A stretch of DNA of 64,000 bases, from assembly GCA_904063045.1 (NCBI GenBank), contig CAJFCJ010000007.1, forward strand, positions 1,270,510 through 1,334,509, read 5' to 3'. This DNA comes from Dimorphilus gyrociliatus. Its lineage: Eukaryota; Annelida; Polychaeta; Dinophilidae. A model generated the notes under the pieces. That model searched no databases. It was not told where the DNA came from and saw nothing but the letters and a program-made list of their open reading frames with translations. The first letter of the stretch is position 1. The number at the start of each line of letters is the position of its first letter. The translations under genes were made by a program, and so were the position numbers. This document shows, piece by piece, positions 49,425 to 60,048 of this stretch.

Positions 49425-51150
49425 TTTTCCTATCCTATAAGAAAAATAACATTTTAAAAAAATGACAAAAATAGATAATACGTGTTGGTTAATATTCTTA
49501 ACAACTATTTAGTTTTATTACCAGTTTAATTTATTTAAAAAGTATAGCTGTTACGATCTATTTTTTTAGAACGTAAAAAGAGAATAGCTCGAAAAAGAAT
49601 GTACTCAAAAATTTGTTCTTGTTTTTTTTTCTATAGTCTATAACATGTATGAAAAAACTTCGTCTTCGGATAGATGTATTTATAGTTAAATATGTATATA
49701 TTTCCATGTATATATAGTAAATCATATTGAACAGCTAAAGAGAGTAATAATACGAAACAATACTCTTTTTTTTTTCTAATGATGTTTTATTTCTTATCGT
49801 ATAAGCCATGATTGATCTTTTTTCCATTAACTAGGCTATATAGACATCTTTATACATACATATGTATTTTTTATGTACAATTTTCATTGTACCTTCTATA
49901 GATTTTCTTACAGAATACTAGTTTGAACATTAAAAACTGTTTTGTACTATCTTTACAAGATTGTAAAGATGATATCCTACGTCTCTTTTAAGAAAAGTGT
50001 CTATTATAGAAAATATGAGTAATTTATCCCTCTTGTATATCTATATCAGGTAATTTATTGATTTGAACAATTGCTATTTCATTCCTTTAAAAGCTAAGAT
50101 TATTTACTAATAGCTAATAAATTACTATATTCTGGATGGTAGGATGAAATTGCAAAATCCAAAGAACATTATTGTATCCATAGTAACAACTAACTATATG
50201 ATACATCATAACAGCCTCCTGCTCTCAGTAATACAGGAAGCGTGGGTAGATTTTCGAATCTGCATTATACTTTTTTTTCTTCTCCCTGCCTCTTCCATCC
50301 CCTACCGAAACAGAACCGGAAAAACGTTTGCTTATTATGAATAATAATAAACACTTAAGAGAATTAAGAGTAAAAACTACGGAATAGTGTCTACTTTGAT
50401 TTTATTAGTTAAAAAGTCTAAAGAACAAAACCTACGATTGTAATATTTATAAATTTCTTATCATCATTATTATCCTCCTCCTCCTCCTCCTCCTCCTCCT
50501 CCTCTTCTGCTCATTCTCCTTCTCCTTCCTCTTCTTCGTTTTAACAAAGTAACCATTTCATATTTTGATCTAATATATTAAAATAAATAGTTTAACCAAT
50601 AAGATCGACTTCGATCAGTGATTGGTAATACAATACTTTTTATACATTTTTCTTAAATTGTATTTAATACGACCTTCAACCAGAAGTAAAAATAATTCGT
50701 AGCTATTATTTTATTGTTTTATATTAGTCTGATATCTAAATATACAATAAATACATATTTCCTACCTTTCAAATTGTAGATATTTGATTTATATTCTGCA
50801 TTTTGTTATCAAATATAGATATTATCCATGCGGTTTCTTTTTTTCAATCAAAATAGCTTAGGAACGATTTTAGTCAACTTGATATTATGTAAAGGAAGAA
50901 GAGAACAAAAGTGCCGTTTGTTTTTACTTTTGAAACAGCTAAATTGAAAAAAAAAATAACAGTAGATCGAAAATAGCGACACCTTGTGTTTCCATTGTAA
51001 ACCACGGAGATTAAACAATCATATACTAAAATGTGTGGAAATGTTTGGTTTGAAATATTTTTTATCCACCAGGGGTGCTACTGTCTGTTTTTTACTGTTT
51101 AAAATATTTATGAACCGTCTTGACTTTAGCATTCTCTGTTAAACTAAAAA
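49425..51150. other. 1.7 kb divergent spacer between members 7 and 8
   Basis: AT-rich, containing a (CTC)n trinucleotide tract at 50472-50506. It should hold both promoters. No gene seen. Confidence 0.55.
50472..50506. repeat. (CTC)n microsatellite
   Basis: Trinucleotide tract in the spacer between members 7 and 8. Confidence 0.9.
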
Positions 51151-52939
51151 ATGGAGATTCAAAAAGAAGTTGAAGAAATACTATTCAATTTAATAGATAA
51201 TAATGATATTAGAACTTTACAATCAAATTTAATAGAAGGAAGAGGTAGTATCAACGATATTACATTATTGAAATGTATGGAAAAATCGGTTATCGAGAAT
51301 AAATGGGAGATATTTGAATTATTCTCGTCATCGTGGATTTATCAAATATTCAGCGTGACCAGAATACGTAGAGAGTTCTTCCAGGTTCAAGGGGATTATT
51401 CAACAGGTTAGAATTTCTATTAGTTTTAACAAATAGTTTCTAATCCGTTCGAAAATTAATAATAAACCAAAATAACAACATTTTTTTATTGTCCAAAAAG
51501 CCTATGAATACGATAAAAGTGTTGACGAACTTTGGTTGGTATTGAAAAACTTTTATGACAAACTCTTAGATAATTCAGAATTGAATCAAGCCGATGAAGA
51601 ACTTATTATTTTGAAAGAAAGTATTCTACCCAAATTGGAAATGATTATCAAGATAAGTAATCATTCTACAAATCAAAAATTAATTGGATCTGAGAATGGC
51701 GAAGAGCAAAATTGTCTTGTTGTCAACTCTTTGCGTTTGCTTTTGAGGTGTACGAATTGTGATAATAATATGGAAAAGATCAACGAATTGACAAATAAGC
51801 TTAGTGTTCAAAAGAATCCTGAAATATATGAGTTGCTTTTGAATAGTAATTTAAAAGCCAAATTTGCAGTTATTAAGAAAATGCTTGAAAATAGAAGGAA
51901 GAATGATATTAACGATTCAAGTTTAATTGAAAGTTTATCGAGATTTAAAGCACCATTGTATTCAGTTGCGACTATGCTAAAATTAATGACTTTTAACGTG
52001 GAAGAGAAGGAAAAGATTGGCGAAATATTTCTAAGGAATAGAGCGGAAGAACTATTCCAATATGGAGTTAAGAAAAATATTTTTCCTTTTACAATAAGAG
52101 CAGCACTTACGTCGTTAACGTGGAGCAATAGAATATTAAACAATTTTATTGATGATCATTTCTCAATCTATAGAGAACTTTTTAACAACAATAAGTTATT
52201 TATAATGAAAGATTATGATATTCCTAATCCAAATGCTATTCTGAAAGCTTTCAATCATCGCCGATTTCAAGATTGTCAACAAATTAAAAGTTTCTTTTTT
52301 AAAAATCTTTTCCAAGATCAAAATCTTTCGAATGGTCTTGTAGATTCAATTCGACACGGTAACGAATGGTTTACAGCTCTTTTTGCCGTAACTATCGGCT
52401 ATGATATGGGACTTCGACTGTCGCAGGGTGTCATAGATTTCGCATTCACTCAATTGTTAAACGGTTCGTCTCTACGATCTAAACATCATACTGCGTGGAA
52501 CTCAATTGATTATACTTCTCAAGAAGTTTTCTGGTGTTGTAGACTGCTTGTTACAATAATCTGGTGTGGATATACATTGTCAGATACGAATAACTTGAAG
52601 AATCTTTACGAAAAAACAAAAAGTAACTGCTCAGGTAGTGATACATTTGATCGCCTCTTGCATTTTATTGCCAATTCTAGTCAAAAACAATTTAGTTTCC
52701 TTATGCGAATTGCTAATAGAAATCACGAAATAATGACTCTAAAATCAATGGCAAGATCGACAATCAGATCAGAATTAACTAAACCATTTAGAAGAAATTT
52801 GGCGATTTTGTTGGATAAATATCCACATGTACAGTCGGACTTTATTAATTTGGAAAATGAAATAGTGGATTTAAAATTGGAAAGAATTAAATTCCGAATA
52901 CTTAACAATAAATTCCGCCTTATTCATCCAAAATTATGA
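51151..52939 (+). CDS. Ankyrin/SOCS-box-like family member 8 (two exons)
   Basis: Exons 51151-51406 and 51501-52939, 564 aa. The 94-base intron has a weak GTTAGA donor and an AAAAG acceptor, and the join G|CC = Ala carries YSTAYEYDKSVDELW in frame, matching the spacing of member 7. Without the splice the first frame stops at 51411. The N-terminus (ENKWEIFELFSSSWIYQIF) pairs with member 7 (RNKWNLFKLFYTAWACQL). RLSQGVIDFAF, CGYTL and SSQKQFSFL are present. The BC-box-like element is TLKSMARSTI at about residue 498. The L-P element is replaced by PHVQSDF, so cullin binding is doubtful. Confidence 0.84.
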
Positions 52940-53534
52940 TAAGAAAGAAAGAGAAAAAGAAGGGAAAAGTAAAATATATAGTCATTCATAATCATCTAAT
53001 TTTATTCACTTTCCCTTTTCGTACAATTACAATTTGTTCAGATTCATATAAAAGCAAGTAAAAACAACAAAAGACTATTATAATTTAACGGAAACATTGC
53101 ATTTATTGTATATGTTAATTTTGTAATTACTGTTGTTCTTTTTTTTTATTGCATATATGTTTTCAGAGTATAATGTATACACATTTATTCAAATATATTT
53201 TAATTATAATTTTTATGTGTTTTAAAACTGAAAACGAAATTAGAAAACAAATTACGAATCCTACTTTCGTTTCTGTGCCAGCTGATATCAAATTTCCGAA
53301 ATTATTTTAAATATTATATTTTCAATATAGTATTACCCTGAACTATTTGTTATATGAAATCGTTCCTAGACGAAAACGAGATAAAAAAATAGCAATGGTT
53401 TTGCAGAAATGGATTGATATTCTTGAACTCTAAAGTCCATAAACTGGTTTGTGGTACATTGTTGTCATTGTCGTAACGAAAAGGGGAACTCATATACATA
53501 CGTTAGTTAATCGTGAAGAAACATATCCGTTGAA
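52940..53534. other. Spacer between members 8 and 9
   Basis: AT-rich, no gene. Confidence 0.5.
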
Positions 53535-54932
53535 ATGGCAGCAGAGATTGGGTATCCTGATAAGAACGTAAAATTATCAACGATTTGGTATTATATTGAA
53601 AATGGGAAGACATGTTCATTGGAGAGTATTCTATGTTATCATCCTAATAAAATTAAATCATACGATTTAGCAACCTGTATAATAAAATTAGCGTTGAAAG
53701 CCGATTCTGATGATTATATAGACAGCGAAATAGAGAGAATTTTCTATTTACTCTGTACAACATGGATTCTATTAGTTATTAAAGATCCTTACGTTCAGAA
53801 TAGTTTTAAAGAAAACGAAAAAGGAATCAAAATACCTGTACCATTTAAAGTCAGAGATTTTATAGCTGCTTGGTTTCATTCTGCTTTTAAGGAAATAAAA
53901 GAACATTTCAGAGAAGAGAAACCTCTATTTAAAAATCTGCTTAATTTATTAGCAATAGCACCTAAACAGGTGACTAATGAGACGATCAGGAAACTTTGGC
54001 CCTTGTATTTTGCAAATGGGACACTCCTGTATGGTATTAGAGATAAGGCGTTAAAGGAGAACGATCAAGTTATCTTAATGATTATTAGTAAATATGACGA
54101 GAAAATATTTCATTCGTATGCCGTGCTTTCAACAGCAATTTCCAAAGATACTCAGTCGGATGACAGCAGAAGAGGATGGAAAAGATCAGCCAATGGGAAT
54201 TTATGTTTAAAAGATAGTATTAAAATGTTTAAGGCAAAATATTTTAATGCAGTTTTAAAATCTGAAAACGAAAGAGAAATTGAAGTCAACTGTTTTAGAT
54301 CTATTGTTAAAATAACTACACTGCTGATAGGAATTCTTCATCCAGACTTTTTAAAAAAGTTCATCACTTGGATTCATCGGGAGAAAATCTACAATCATCT
54401 TTGGGAAATTCAATTAATAAAAGCATGCCTAAAAGTTAGGAAAATAAAAGTTGATTTATCAATAATTTCACTCAGAGTCATTACTGAAACTCTACTTTAT
54501 TTTCAAAGCAAAAAATTATGGTACTCTACTTATCAAAATCTTCTATTCTTAGCAGTTAGGTGTGGATTCTATCTTGATGAATTGCAAATTCCAGAAGAGA
54601 ATTTACAAGGAATAGCTAGTCATTTTCAATGCTCCATTGAAATGCTGTTAAGTGATCGTTCTTATTATAGACTCATGAAAAAATTGGGAAATGTTGTATC
54701 TCCTTTATCTTTAAAAACTATAGCAATTTATTCTATCAGAAAGAGCATAAAACCGCCTTTCTCTATAAATTTTGAACGTTTAGGAGGTTATGATATCTCT
54801 CCAGGAATATTTGACCTTCTAAAAATTATTGACATAGAAGATGATACACAGAACTCCAAAACACGAAACGATGTTGTGAATAATTTTGATTGTTTGAGAA
54901 ACAAAACTAATAAAATTTTTACGATTATTTGA
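53535..54932 (+). CDS. Ankyrin/SOCS-box-like family member 9 (short subfamily)
   Basis: Single open frame of 465 aa (MAAEIGYPDKNV...). With member 11 and the fragment at 55032 it forms a shorter subfamily marked by a DP/KY-[VT]-x-[NH] block, an amphipathic AWFHSAFKEI-type helix and LWPLYFANGTLL. The middle ankyrin-like pairs are fewer than in other members, and the GLSQ motif is degenerate (DLSIISLRVI). CGFYLDELQI and SDRSYYRLM remain. The BC-box-like element is SLKTIAIYSI at about residue 392, then PPF. The L-P element reads ISP. It lies only 99 bp upstream of the truncated member. Confidence 0.83.
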   Translation: MAAEIGYPDKNVKLSTIWYYIENGKTCSLESILCYHPNKIKSYDLATCIIKLALKADSDDYIDSEIERIFYLLCTTWILLVIKDPYVQNSFKENEKGIKIPVPFKVRDFIAAWFHSAFKEIKEHFREEKPLFKNLLNLLAIAPKQVTNETIRKLWPLYFANGTLLYGIRDKALKENDQVILMIISKYDEKIFHSYAVLSTAISKDTQSDDSRRGWKRSANGNLCLKDSIKMFKAKYFNAVLKSENEREIEVNCFRSIVKITTLLIGILHPDFLKKFITWIHREKIYNHLWEIQLIKACLKVRKIKVDLSIISLRVITETLLYFQSKKLWYSTYQNLLFLAVRCGFYLDELQIPEENLQGIASHFQCSIEMLLSDRSYYRLMKKLGNVVSPLSLKTIAIYSIRKSIKPPFSINFERLGGYDISPGIFDLLKIIDIEDDTQNSKTRNDVVNNFDCLRNKTNKIFTII

Positions 54933-55031
54933 GAAACTGAAAGTGTAAATTCCAATCGAAAATGAAAGTAGGAAAAAAATTTTTTTATATACAAAAGTAG
55001 AATTACAGAGCCAATAGTCACAGTTTGTGTC

Positions 55032-55634
55032 ATGCAGAATACGAAGCTTTCCTTTCGTTGTCACGAAGAGAATTTAACTTTCGAGGAATGTTGCAGCAAT
55101 TTAGCGTCTATTCATGAATATGATGTAGCGATTAATCTAAAAGAGGTTTTAACCGAAGTTTCAACCAGGAATGATAAAGAGAACTGTGAAGCAGATTCTT
55201 TTGCCTTACGGGAGATGGATTATCACTCTTGTAAGATTTTACTGACTTCTCTCATTATTAAAATATGGAATAAAAAGTACACTGAACATTCTTTGCAAAT
55301 GATTGATTGTAATTATAAAACTTTGAGATTTCATCCTATACAAGAGGAAGTTGAATATCGTTTCCAGAATATTTCGGTCGATATCAGAAATTGGTTTTTA
55401 TATGTTTTTGAGAAAGTTGCCAATCTGGAAATTACGGATACTATTTTTAACGATATTATTAAAATTATGCTAGAACCTTTCGGAGAAAATCTTGATTGGC
55501 CGGAACTCTACAAAAATGGCAAAATCTTATCTTATTTGCTTTATATTGCAATGAAAAACAACGATGAAGATATCGTCCAATTACTAACGGAAAACATTAG
55601 TTTGTATACAAAACAATCTTCTTTATTTCAATAA
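55032..55634 (+). CDS. Truncated family member (N-terminal part only)
   Basis: 200 aa, MQNTKLSFRC to YTKQSSLFQ, ending at TAA. It aligns with the first ~200 residues of members 9 and 11: IWNKKYTEHS with the FREKYVQHQ block, ISVDIRNWFLYVFEKV with IDDWFTSVYERV, and WPELYKNGKIL with WPKLFASGALL. The GLSQ region and the BC-box-like module are absent, and the following 180 bases to member 10 are AT repeat without remnants. Either a pseudogene, or a protein that could bind the same targets without recruiting a ligase. The frame is fully open over 600 bases, so decay, if any, is young. Confidence 0.65.
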   Translation: MQNTKLSFRCHEENLTFEECCSNLASIHEYDVAINLKEVLTEVSTRNDKENCEADSFALREMDYHSCKILLTSLIIKIWNKKYTEHSLQMIDCNYKTLRFHPIQEEVEYRFQNISVDIRNWFLYVFEKVANLEITDTIFNDIIKIMLEPFGENLDWPELYKNGKILSYLLYIAMKNNDEDIVQLLTENISLYTKQSSLFQ

Positions 55635-55812
55635 AGCTAACTTTTATAGTTTTTAAACATATTAAACTAATATATATATATACTGTATATTCAAATTCAA
55701 ACAACTCATAATAAGCTTAAATTATTAATAACCAACACGGAAAATAGAGCAAAAAACAAAATGATAGTAATGTTACAGATAATTATGTAAATCTTCAAGA
55801 TATCAATAATAT

Positions 55813-57489
55813 TTATAGTGGAAATAATTCTTGCGGTTCAAGATAATCGCTGAAATTTATACATCTTTCAATTTGTTGCGGAAGTTTGAAAACGCTTGTC
55901 AATTGTGTAAGATTCTTCCGGAAAGGCTTCTTAATATTACGTCTAATAGCTATTATTGCCATATCTTTTAATGGCTTAACTGACTTTTGTTCGTATAGCT
56001 TCAGAGTGATTTCATTGTAGTTCTTTTGATCGGACATAACTAATATTGAATTTATTACGTAGGAAATAACATTTTCCTTCCTCAAAGCATTCAAAAACGT
56101 ATTCGATAAGTCGAGATTTTTGAAAGTATACCCATACCAAGTCAACATTGACAAAAATGTCAATGAAGTTTTGACAAGAGATTTCATATTGACATTCTCA
56201 GATGTAAATTTCCCGTTGTTTATAATACGATTTATAGCGTAATCAACGACATCCTGCGAGAGTCCCACGGCATTATCACTACGAGAGATAATATAACGAA
56301 AGGCCTTTAGAAATTCATTAACAGACGATGAGATATTAGCCGACGACATGAGAAGTCTAAAAAAAAAGTTTTTAACATTTGCATTATGATAAAATCTTTT
56401 ATGATAGAAGACAACTTTGACACTTTTCAACGAGGGAAAACCTTTCGCTTCAAAATCATTAGACTGAAATAATTTCTGATAAACTTCACCGTAGCAGCTA
56501 AGCAAAGAGCACAATACTTCTTCGTCGTTGATAATACTTTGCAGAGCTAAATTTACGGTAAATTGATAATTTTCTTTCAGAAAATTCCAGACGGTTCTCG
56601 ATTGATTTTCAGTAGGATAAATCTTTCGAAATTTTTCACCAATTATAGCTATATGCACTATTTCGTTGTAATGATTAGATACGTCATCCTGATATTTATA
56701 CGAAGGCTCTATTCTACTTGCTTTTCTAGTTGTAAGATTTTGAAAAAAGCTAAACTTATCTGGATAATTGCATGATAACACCAAATAAAAGCTATATCTA
56801 ACATGTTGTAGTTTCTTTGAAGTCGCGATCACTTCCAATAGATATCGATTCTTTGCAACCAAAGCATAGGTTAGGAAAGATAGTAAAATCCTAACAGCAT
56901 CTTTATGATTTTTAGACCATTGATTATCAATATCTCCAACAATTGTAGTTAAGAATAATCTACTGAACCATTCGGGAGATTTATTCCATATAGATATATT
57001 CGCTGATCTAGTTGGTTGGTAAAATCGGTTTCGTTTATCCTTTTCCTTTGAATTGGAAGTTTGATACGTGTGAATAGTCTTAATGACTTTCCCAAACCAA
57101 TTATTCAACCAATTGTCAGTTATCTCCCTTAGTATATCAATGTTCCTTTGAAGATACCTCGAAGTATCATAAATATCGTTTCCACTTAAGTCAATTATTC
57201 GACAAATATACGCGACAGATAATAAATTGAATATTCTTTTGTTAGACTTCAAGAACGATTCCCTTGTCGATATAAAGAAAACCCAGTCACTAATATCATC
57301 ACGTCTCGTAGTTAAAATTTCTGATATGGCTTTCTCATCATTTAAATCTATACATTCCGTAAAAGTATTTAAATCCTTTTGTTCTTGGTCGGTGAGAGTC
57401 TCCTTCTTGATATCTTCATTGTAACTCTGCAATGGAAAAGTTAAGTTAAAAAATGTTTCATTAATATACGAAATAAGTGAACCGTACAT
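55813..57489 (-). CDS. Ankyrin/SOCS-box-like family member 10
   Basis: Open frame of 558 aa. GLSQDVVDYAI, YGYTFKNLDL and SDQKNYNEI are clear. The BC-box-like element is PLKDMAIIAI at about residue 506, then KPF and LPQQ 30 residues later. The start is uncertain. From the ATG at 57489 the first 21 codons look like an intron read through (TTTTCCATTGCAG before AGTTAC). Splicing 57487-57427 out would join an upstream ATG at 57511 (MFRLFYTN) in phase to SYNEDIKK. Both keep the rest unchanged. Diverges from member 11 across 492 bp. Confidence 0.84.
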   Translation of the reverse strand: MYGSLISYINETFFNLTFPLQSYNEDIKKETLTDQEQKDLNTFTECIDLNDEKAISEILTTRRDDISDWVFFISTRESFLKSNKRIFNLLSVAYICRIIDLSGNDIYDTSRYLQRNIDILREITDNWLNNWFGKVIKTIHTYQTSNSKEKDKRNRFYQPTRSANISIWNKSPEWFSRLFLTTIVGDIDNQWSKNHKDAVRILLSFLTYALVAKNRYLLEVIATSKKLQHVRYSFYLVLSCNYPDKFSFFQNLTTRKASRIEPSYKYQDDVSNHYNEIVHIAIIGEKFRKIYPTENQSRTVWNFLKENYQFTVNLALQSIINDEEVLCSLLSCYGEVYQKLFQSNDFEAKGFPSLKSVKVVFYHKRFYHNANVKNFFFRLLMSSANISSSVNEFLKAFRYIISRSDNAVGLSQDVVDYAINRIINNGKFTSENVNMKSLVKTSLTFLSMLTWYGYTFKNLDLSNTFLNALRKENVISYVINSILVMSDQKNYNEITLKLYEQKSVKPLKDMAIIAIRRNIKKPFRKNLTQLTSVFKLPQQIERCINFSDYLEPQELFPL

Positions 57490-57981
57490 TAGTATAGAAA
57501 AGTCTAAACATTTCCCTTTTCAACATGACTGATTCTTAACAAAGTAATTATATAACAATTATATATATAATCGTTTTAAATCTTAATTTAATGAAAATTT
57601 TGCACGGGAGCCAGCAACAAATCTTATCATTTGAAAATAACCGATTAGTACTCGTGACCGTTACATGCCTACAACCACTTCCTATTATACTATTGAGTAC
57701 TTTCAATTACAACCACTCAAGCTCTAGTATAGAGTTGTACAATAAGAAAAACGGTATTTCAAAATATATGTAGTATCAACTTGAGATATTTGTCGTTTTG
57801 CTTCTCAATAATTTATTAAACGAACGGTAAAACTTAGTTTATATGTTAAATTTAGATTATAGTTAAACATTATATATTATTGCATAAACAGCAGATATTT
57901 ATACATATAAATATAAACTATACACTGTTTATAACTTGAGTGTTTTGCTAATTAAATTTATTCTATGCCAAAAAAGTTAAT
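57490..57981. promoter_or_regulatory. Divergent spacer between members 10 and 11
   Basis: 492 bp between opposed start codons, expected to carry both promoters. AT-rich, no specific element assigned. If member 10 starts at 57511 the spacer is slightly shorter. Confidence 0.4.
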
Positions 57982-59442
57982 ATGGAGGCTTACCAAAGAG
58001 AAACACAACTAAAAATCATTGAGGAGGATGTACTATGGCCAATAGTTGAGAAAAGAGATTTTGAGCAACTTTTTTGTCTTATAGAAGATAAAGAATTAGA
58101 CATTTCCGTGTATAGTCTAGCAGTTTGTATTAGAAGACTAATTTTGGGAGGAAATAGCATGATTATTGATAAAATAATGAAAAGGTTTGATATTGAGAGG
58201 AAAGAGAAGATGTTCCTCGCTTTATCAATAAGTTGGATAGCTAGAATATTTCGAGAAAAGTATGTTCAACATCAGGCTGAGATTATGGTTCCCAACGAAT
58301 TTAAAAATTTACATGTTCACGATGAGACTATATTCCAACATATTGACGATTGGTTTACTTCTGTTTATGAAAGAGTTCACAGGCATAGTTCAGAAGAGCA
58401 CACCCTCTTCTTTGACCTTATGTGCAAATTTATGCAGCCTCCTTCACCAGTTCCCTGTATAAACGCTATAACTGTTTGGCCAAAATTGTTCGCAAGTGGA
58501 GCATTACTAATGAAAATTCGAGAGAAGGCTTTCAATGATCACGATCAAATGCTTGTAACGATTATGGAGAGGAACGAGCGCTTTCTGCAAAAAGTTGTCG
58601 TAAACAATATAGTTAGTAATAATGCTGATATCTGGTTAAATGATAATTTTGCGCTGTCAGTTGTACCAATTGTAGAATGGATGAATCACGTTACTTTTGC
58701 TGAAACGCTTAACGCCGAAGGTGTATCGGACCTTTTATTTTTATCAAAGGTTGTAAATAGTCCATTTAATCAGTTCCTAGAAAGGAAAAGAGAATCGTCC
58801 AACACTCGTGTAACCCTATGCAGAACTTTGGCAAATAGAGAAAGAAGTCGAATGAATACGCTCGTAAATATTATCAGAATTCTTCCAATTGACTACGTCG
58901 ACAAAATTTTGAATCTCTTCTATAATAATATATTCAGCATGGACGAATGGGAGAGATATTTGATTGGTATAATCGGAACGCTAAACGCAAATTACGATCT
59001 TAGTTTCGTATCAATGAAATGTATTTCAATAGTAATATCGTTTCTTATGAAAGATTTAAGCTATTCATGGGATAAAGTAACTGTTGCATGCACAAAACTT
59101 TTGGCTCTTTTCATTAAAAGTGGATACCTCTTGGATAATTTAATTTTACAACCAGATAAATATCTTAGGTTGTACCTTCATTTGGGATGCGAACTTTGGG
59201 AAGTTTGTTCTCAAAAAACGTTTCATAAAATAAAATCAAGTTCTTATATCTTCCCTATGCCACTTGTTGGAATGAGTAGAAACGTTATTCGTCGTACGAT
59301 TAGAAAACCATTTATGGACAATTTGAAACTAATCGGGGAACAGTTCAACTTACCACCCTATGCTCAAGATCTAATTTCGCTTAAGACAATCTACGAGCCA
59401 ATTTTGATACCTTGTAAGATGAAACAATTCTCACCGAGTTAA
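57982..59442 (+). CDS. Ankyrin/SOCS-box-like family member 11 (short subfamily)
   Basis: Single open frame of 486 aa (MEAYQRETQLKI...). LSISWIARIFREKYVQH, DDWFTSVYERV and VWPKLFASGALL define the short subfamily with members 9 and 55032. The helical core is reduced, and the GLSQ motif reads DLSFVSMKCI. SGYLLDNLIL and CSQKTFHKI follow. The BC-box-like element is PLVGMSRNVI at about residue 427, with RKPF and then LPPY, the one member in which the L-P is followed by a further Pro. The tail is short. Confidence 0.84.
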   Translation: MEAYQRETQLKIIEEDVLWPIVEKRDFEQLFCLIEDKELDISVYSLAVCIRRLILGGNSMIIDKIMKRFDIERKEKMFLALSISWIARIFREKYVQHQAEIMVPNEFKNLHVHDETIFQHIDDWFTSVYERVHRHSSEEHTLFFDLMCKFMQPPSPVPCINAITVWPKLFASGALLMKIREKAFNDHDQMLVTIMERNERFLQKVVVNNIVSNNADIWLNDNFALSVVPIVEWMNHVTFAETLNAEGVSDLLFLSKVVNSPFNQFLERKRESSNTRVTLCRTLANRERSRMNTLVNIIRILPIDYVDKILNLFYNNIFSMDEWERYLIGIIGTLNANYDLSFVSMKCISIVISFLMKDLSYSWDKVTVACTKLLALFIKSGYLLDNLILQPDKYLRLYLHLGCELWEVCSQKTFHKIKSSSYIFPMPLVGMSRNVIRRTIRKPFMDNLKLIGEQFNLPPYAQDLISLKTIYEPILIPCKMKQFSPS

Positions 59443-60048
59443 ACACCTATTGGATTGGCAAAAGACTTTTGTAATTAAACTTTCATACTGACCTATTTTG
59501 CATTTGTGTTATTTGTGTAGTTAAATGTAAATTGATACTTGAATACATGAAGTTCTTGATAATATTGTTTAAGAGACTTGTAGAGAAGGTTAGCTAGATT
59601 ATTTTCGCTTGTTGAACGAATAGAATAATATTTTATTCAAGCGTCTCATTCCGTATCCAAAAACGAGATAAGAGATTAAACTGCTTTTGAGAATGTGCTC
59701 ATTAATTTTAATTAGTTCTCACTTAATTTCATTGCTGAATTGATTTTTATAAACCTATATAATATTGAATTGTCTTTTTTATATTCGAGCTGCTCATCAA
59801 CAAGATAGAGGTGATATAAGTATTTTAAAACCGCTGTTACAATTCTTAAGGTTTTAGCTTATTCGAATTGATTAAACGGACGAAAAGAAATGTAAGTTAA
59901 TTAATACATTTCATCATCACTATCATCATCATCATCGTCATCATCGTCATCATGATAAAAACATATACAGATTTATCTTGAATAATAAATATCGAATGAC
60001 ATCTTGTGGGAATAAATAATTATTTTATTTTAATAGGCTAAAATCCTT
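59443..60048. other. Spacer and possible 5' leader intron of member 12
   Basis: Contains a CAT/CGT trinucleotide-like tract at about 59910-59953 and a possible intron from 59892 (GTAAGT) to 60036 (AATAG), ahead of the start codon of member 12. Confidence 0.5.
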
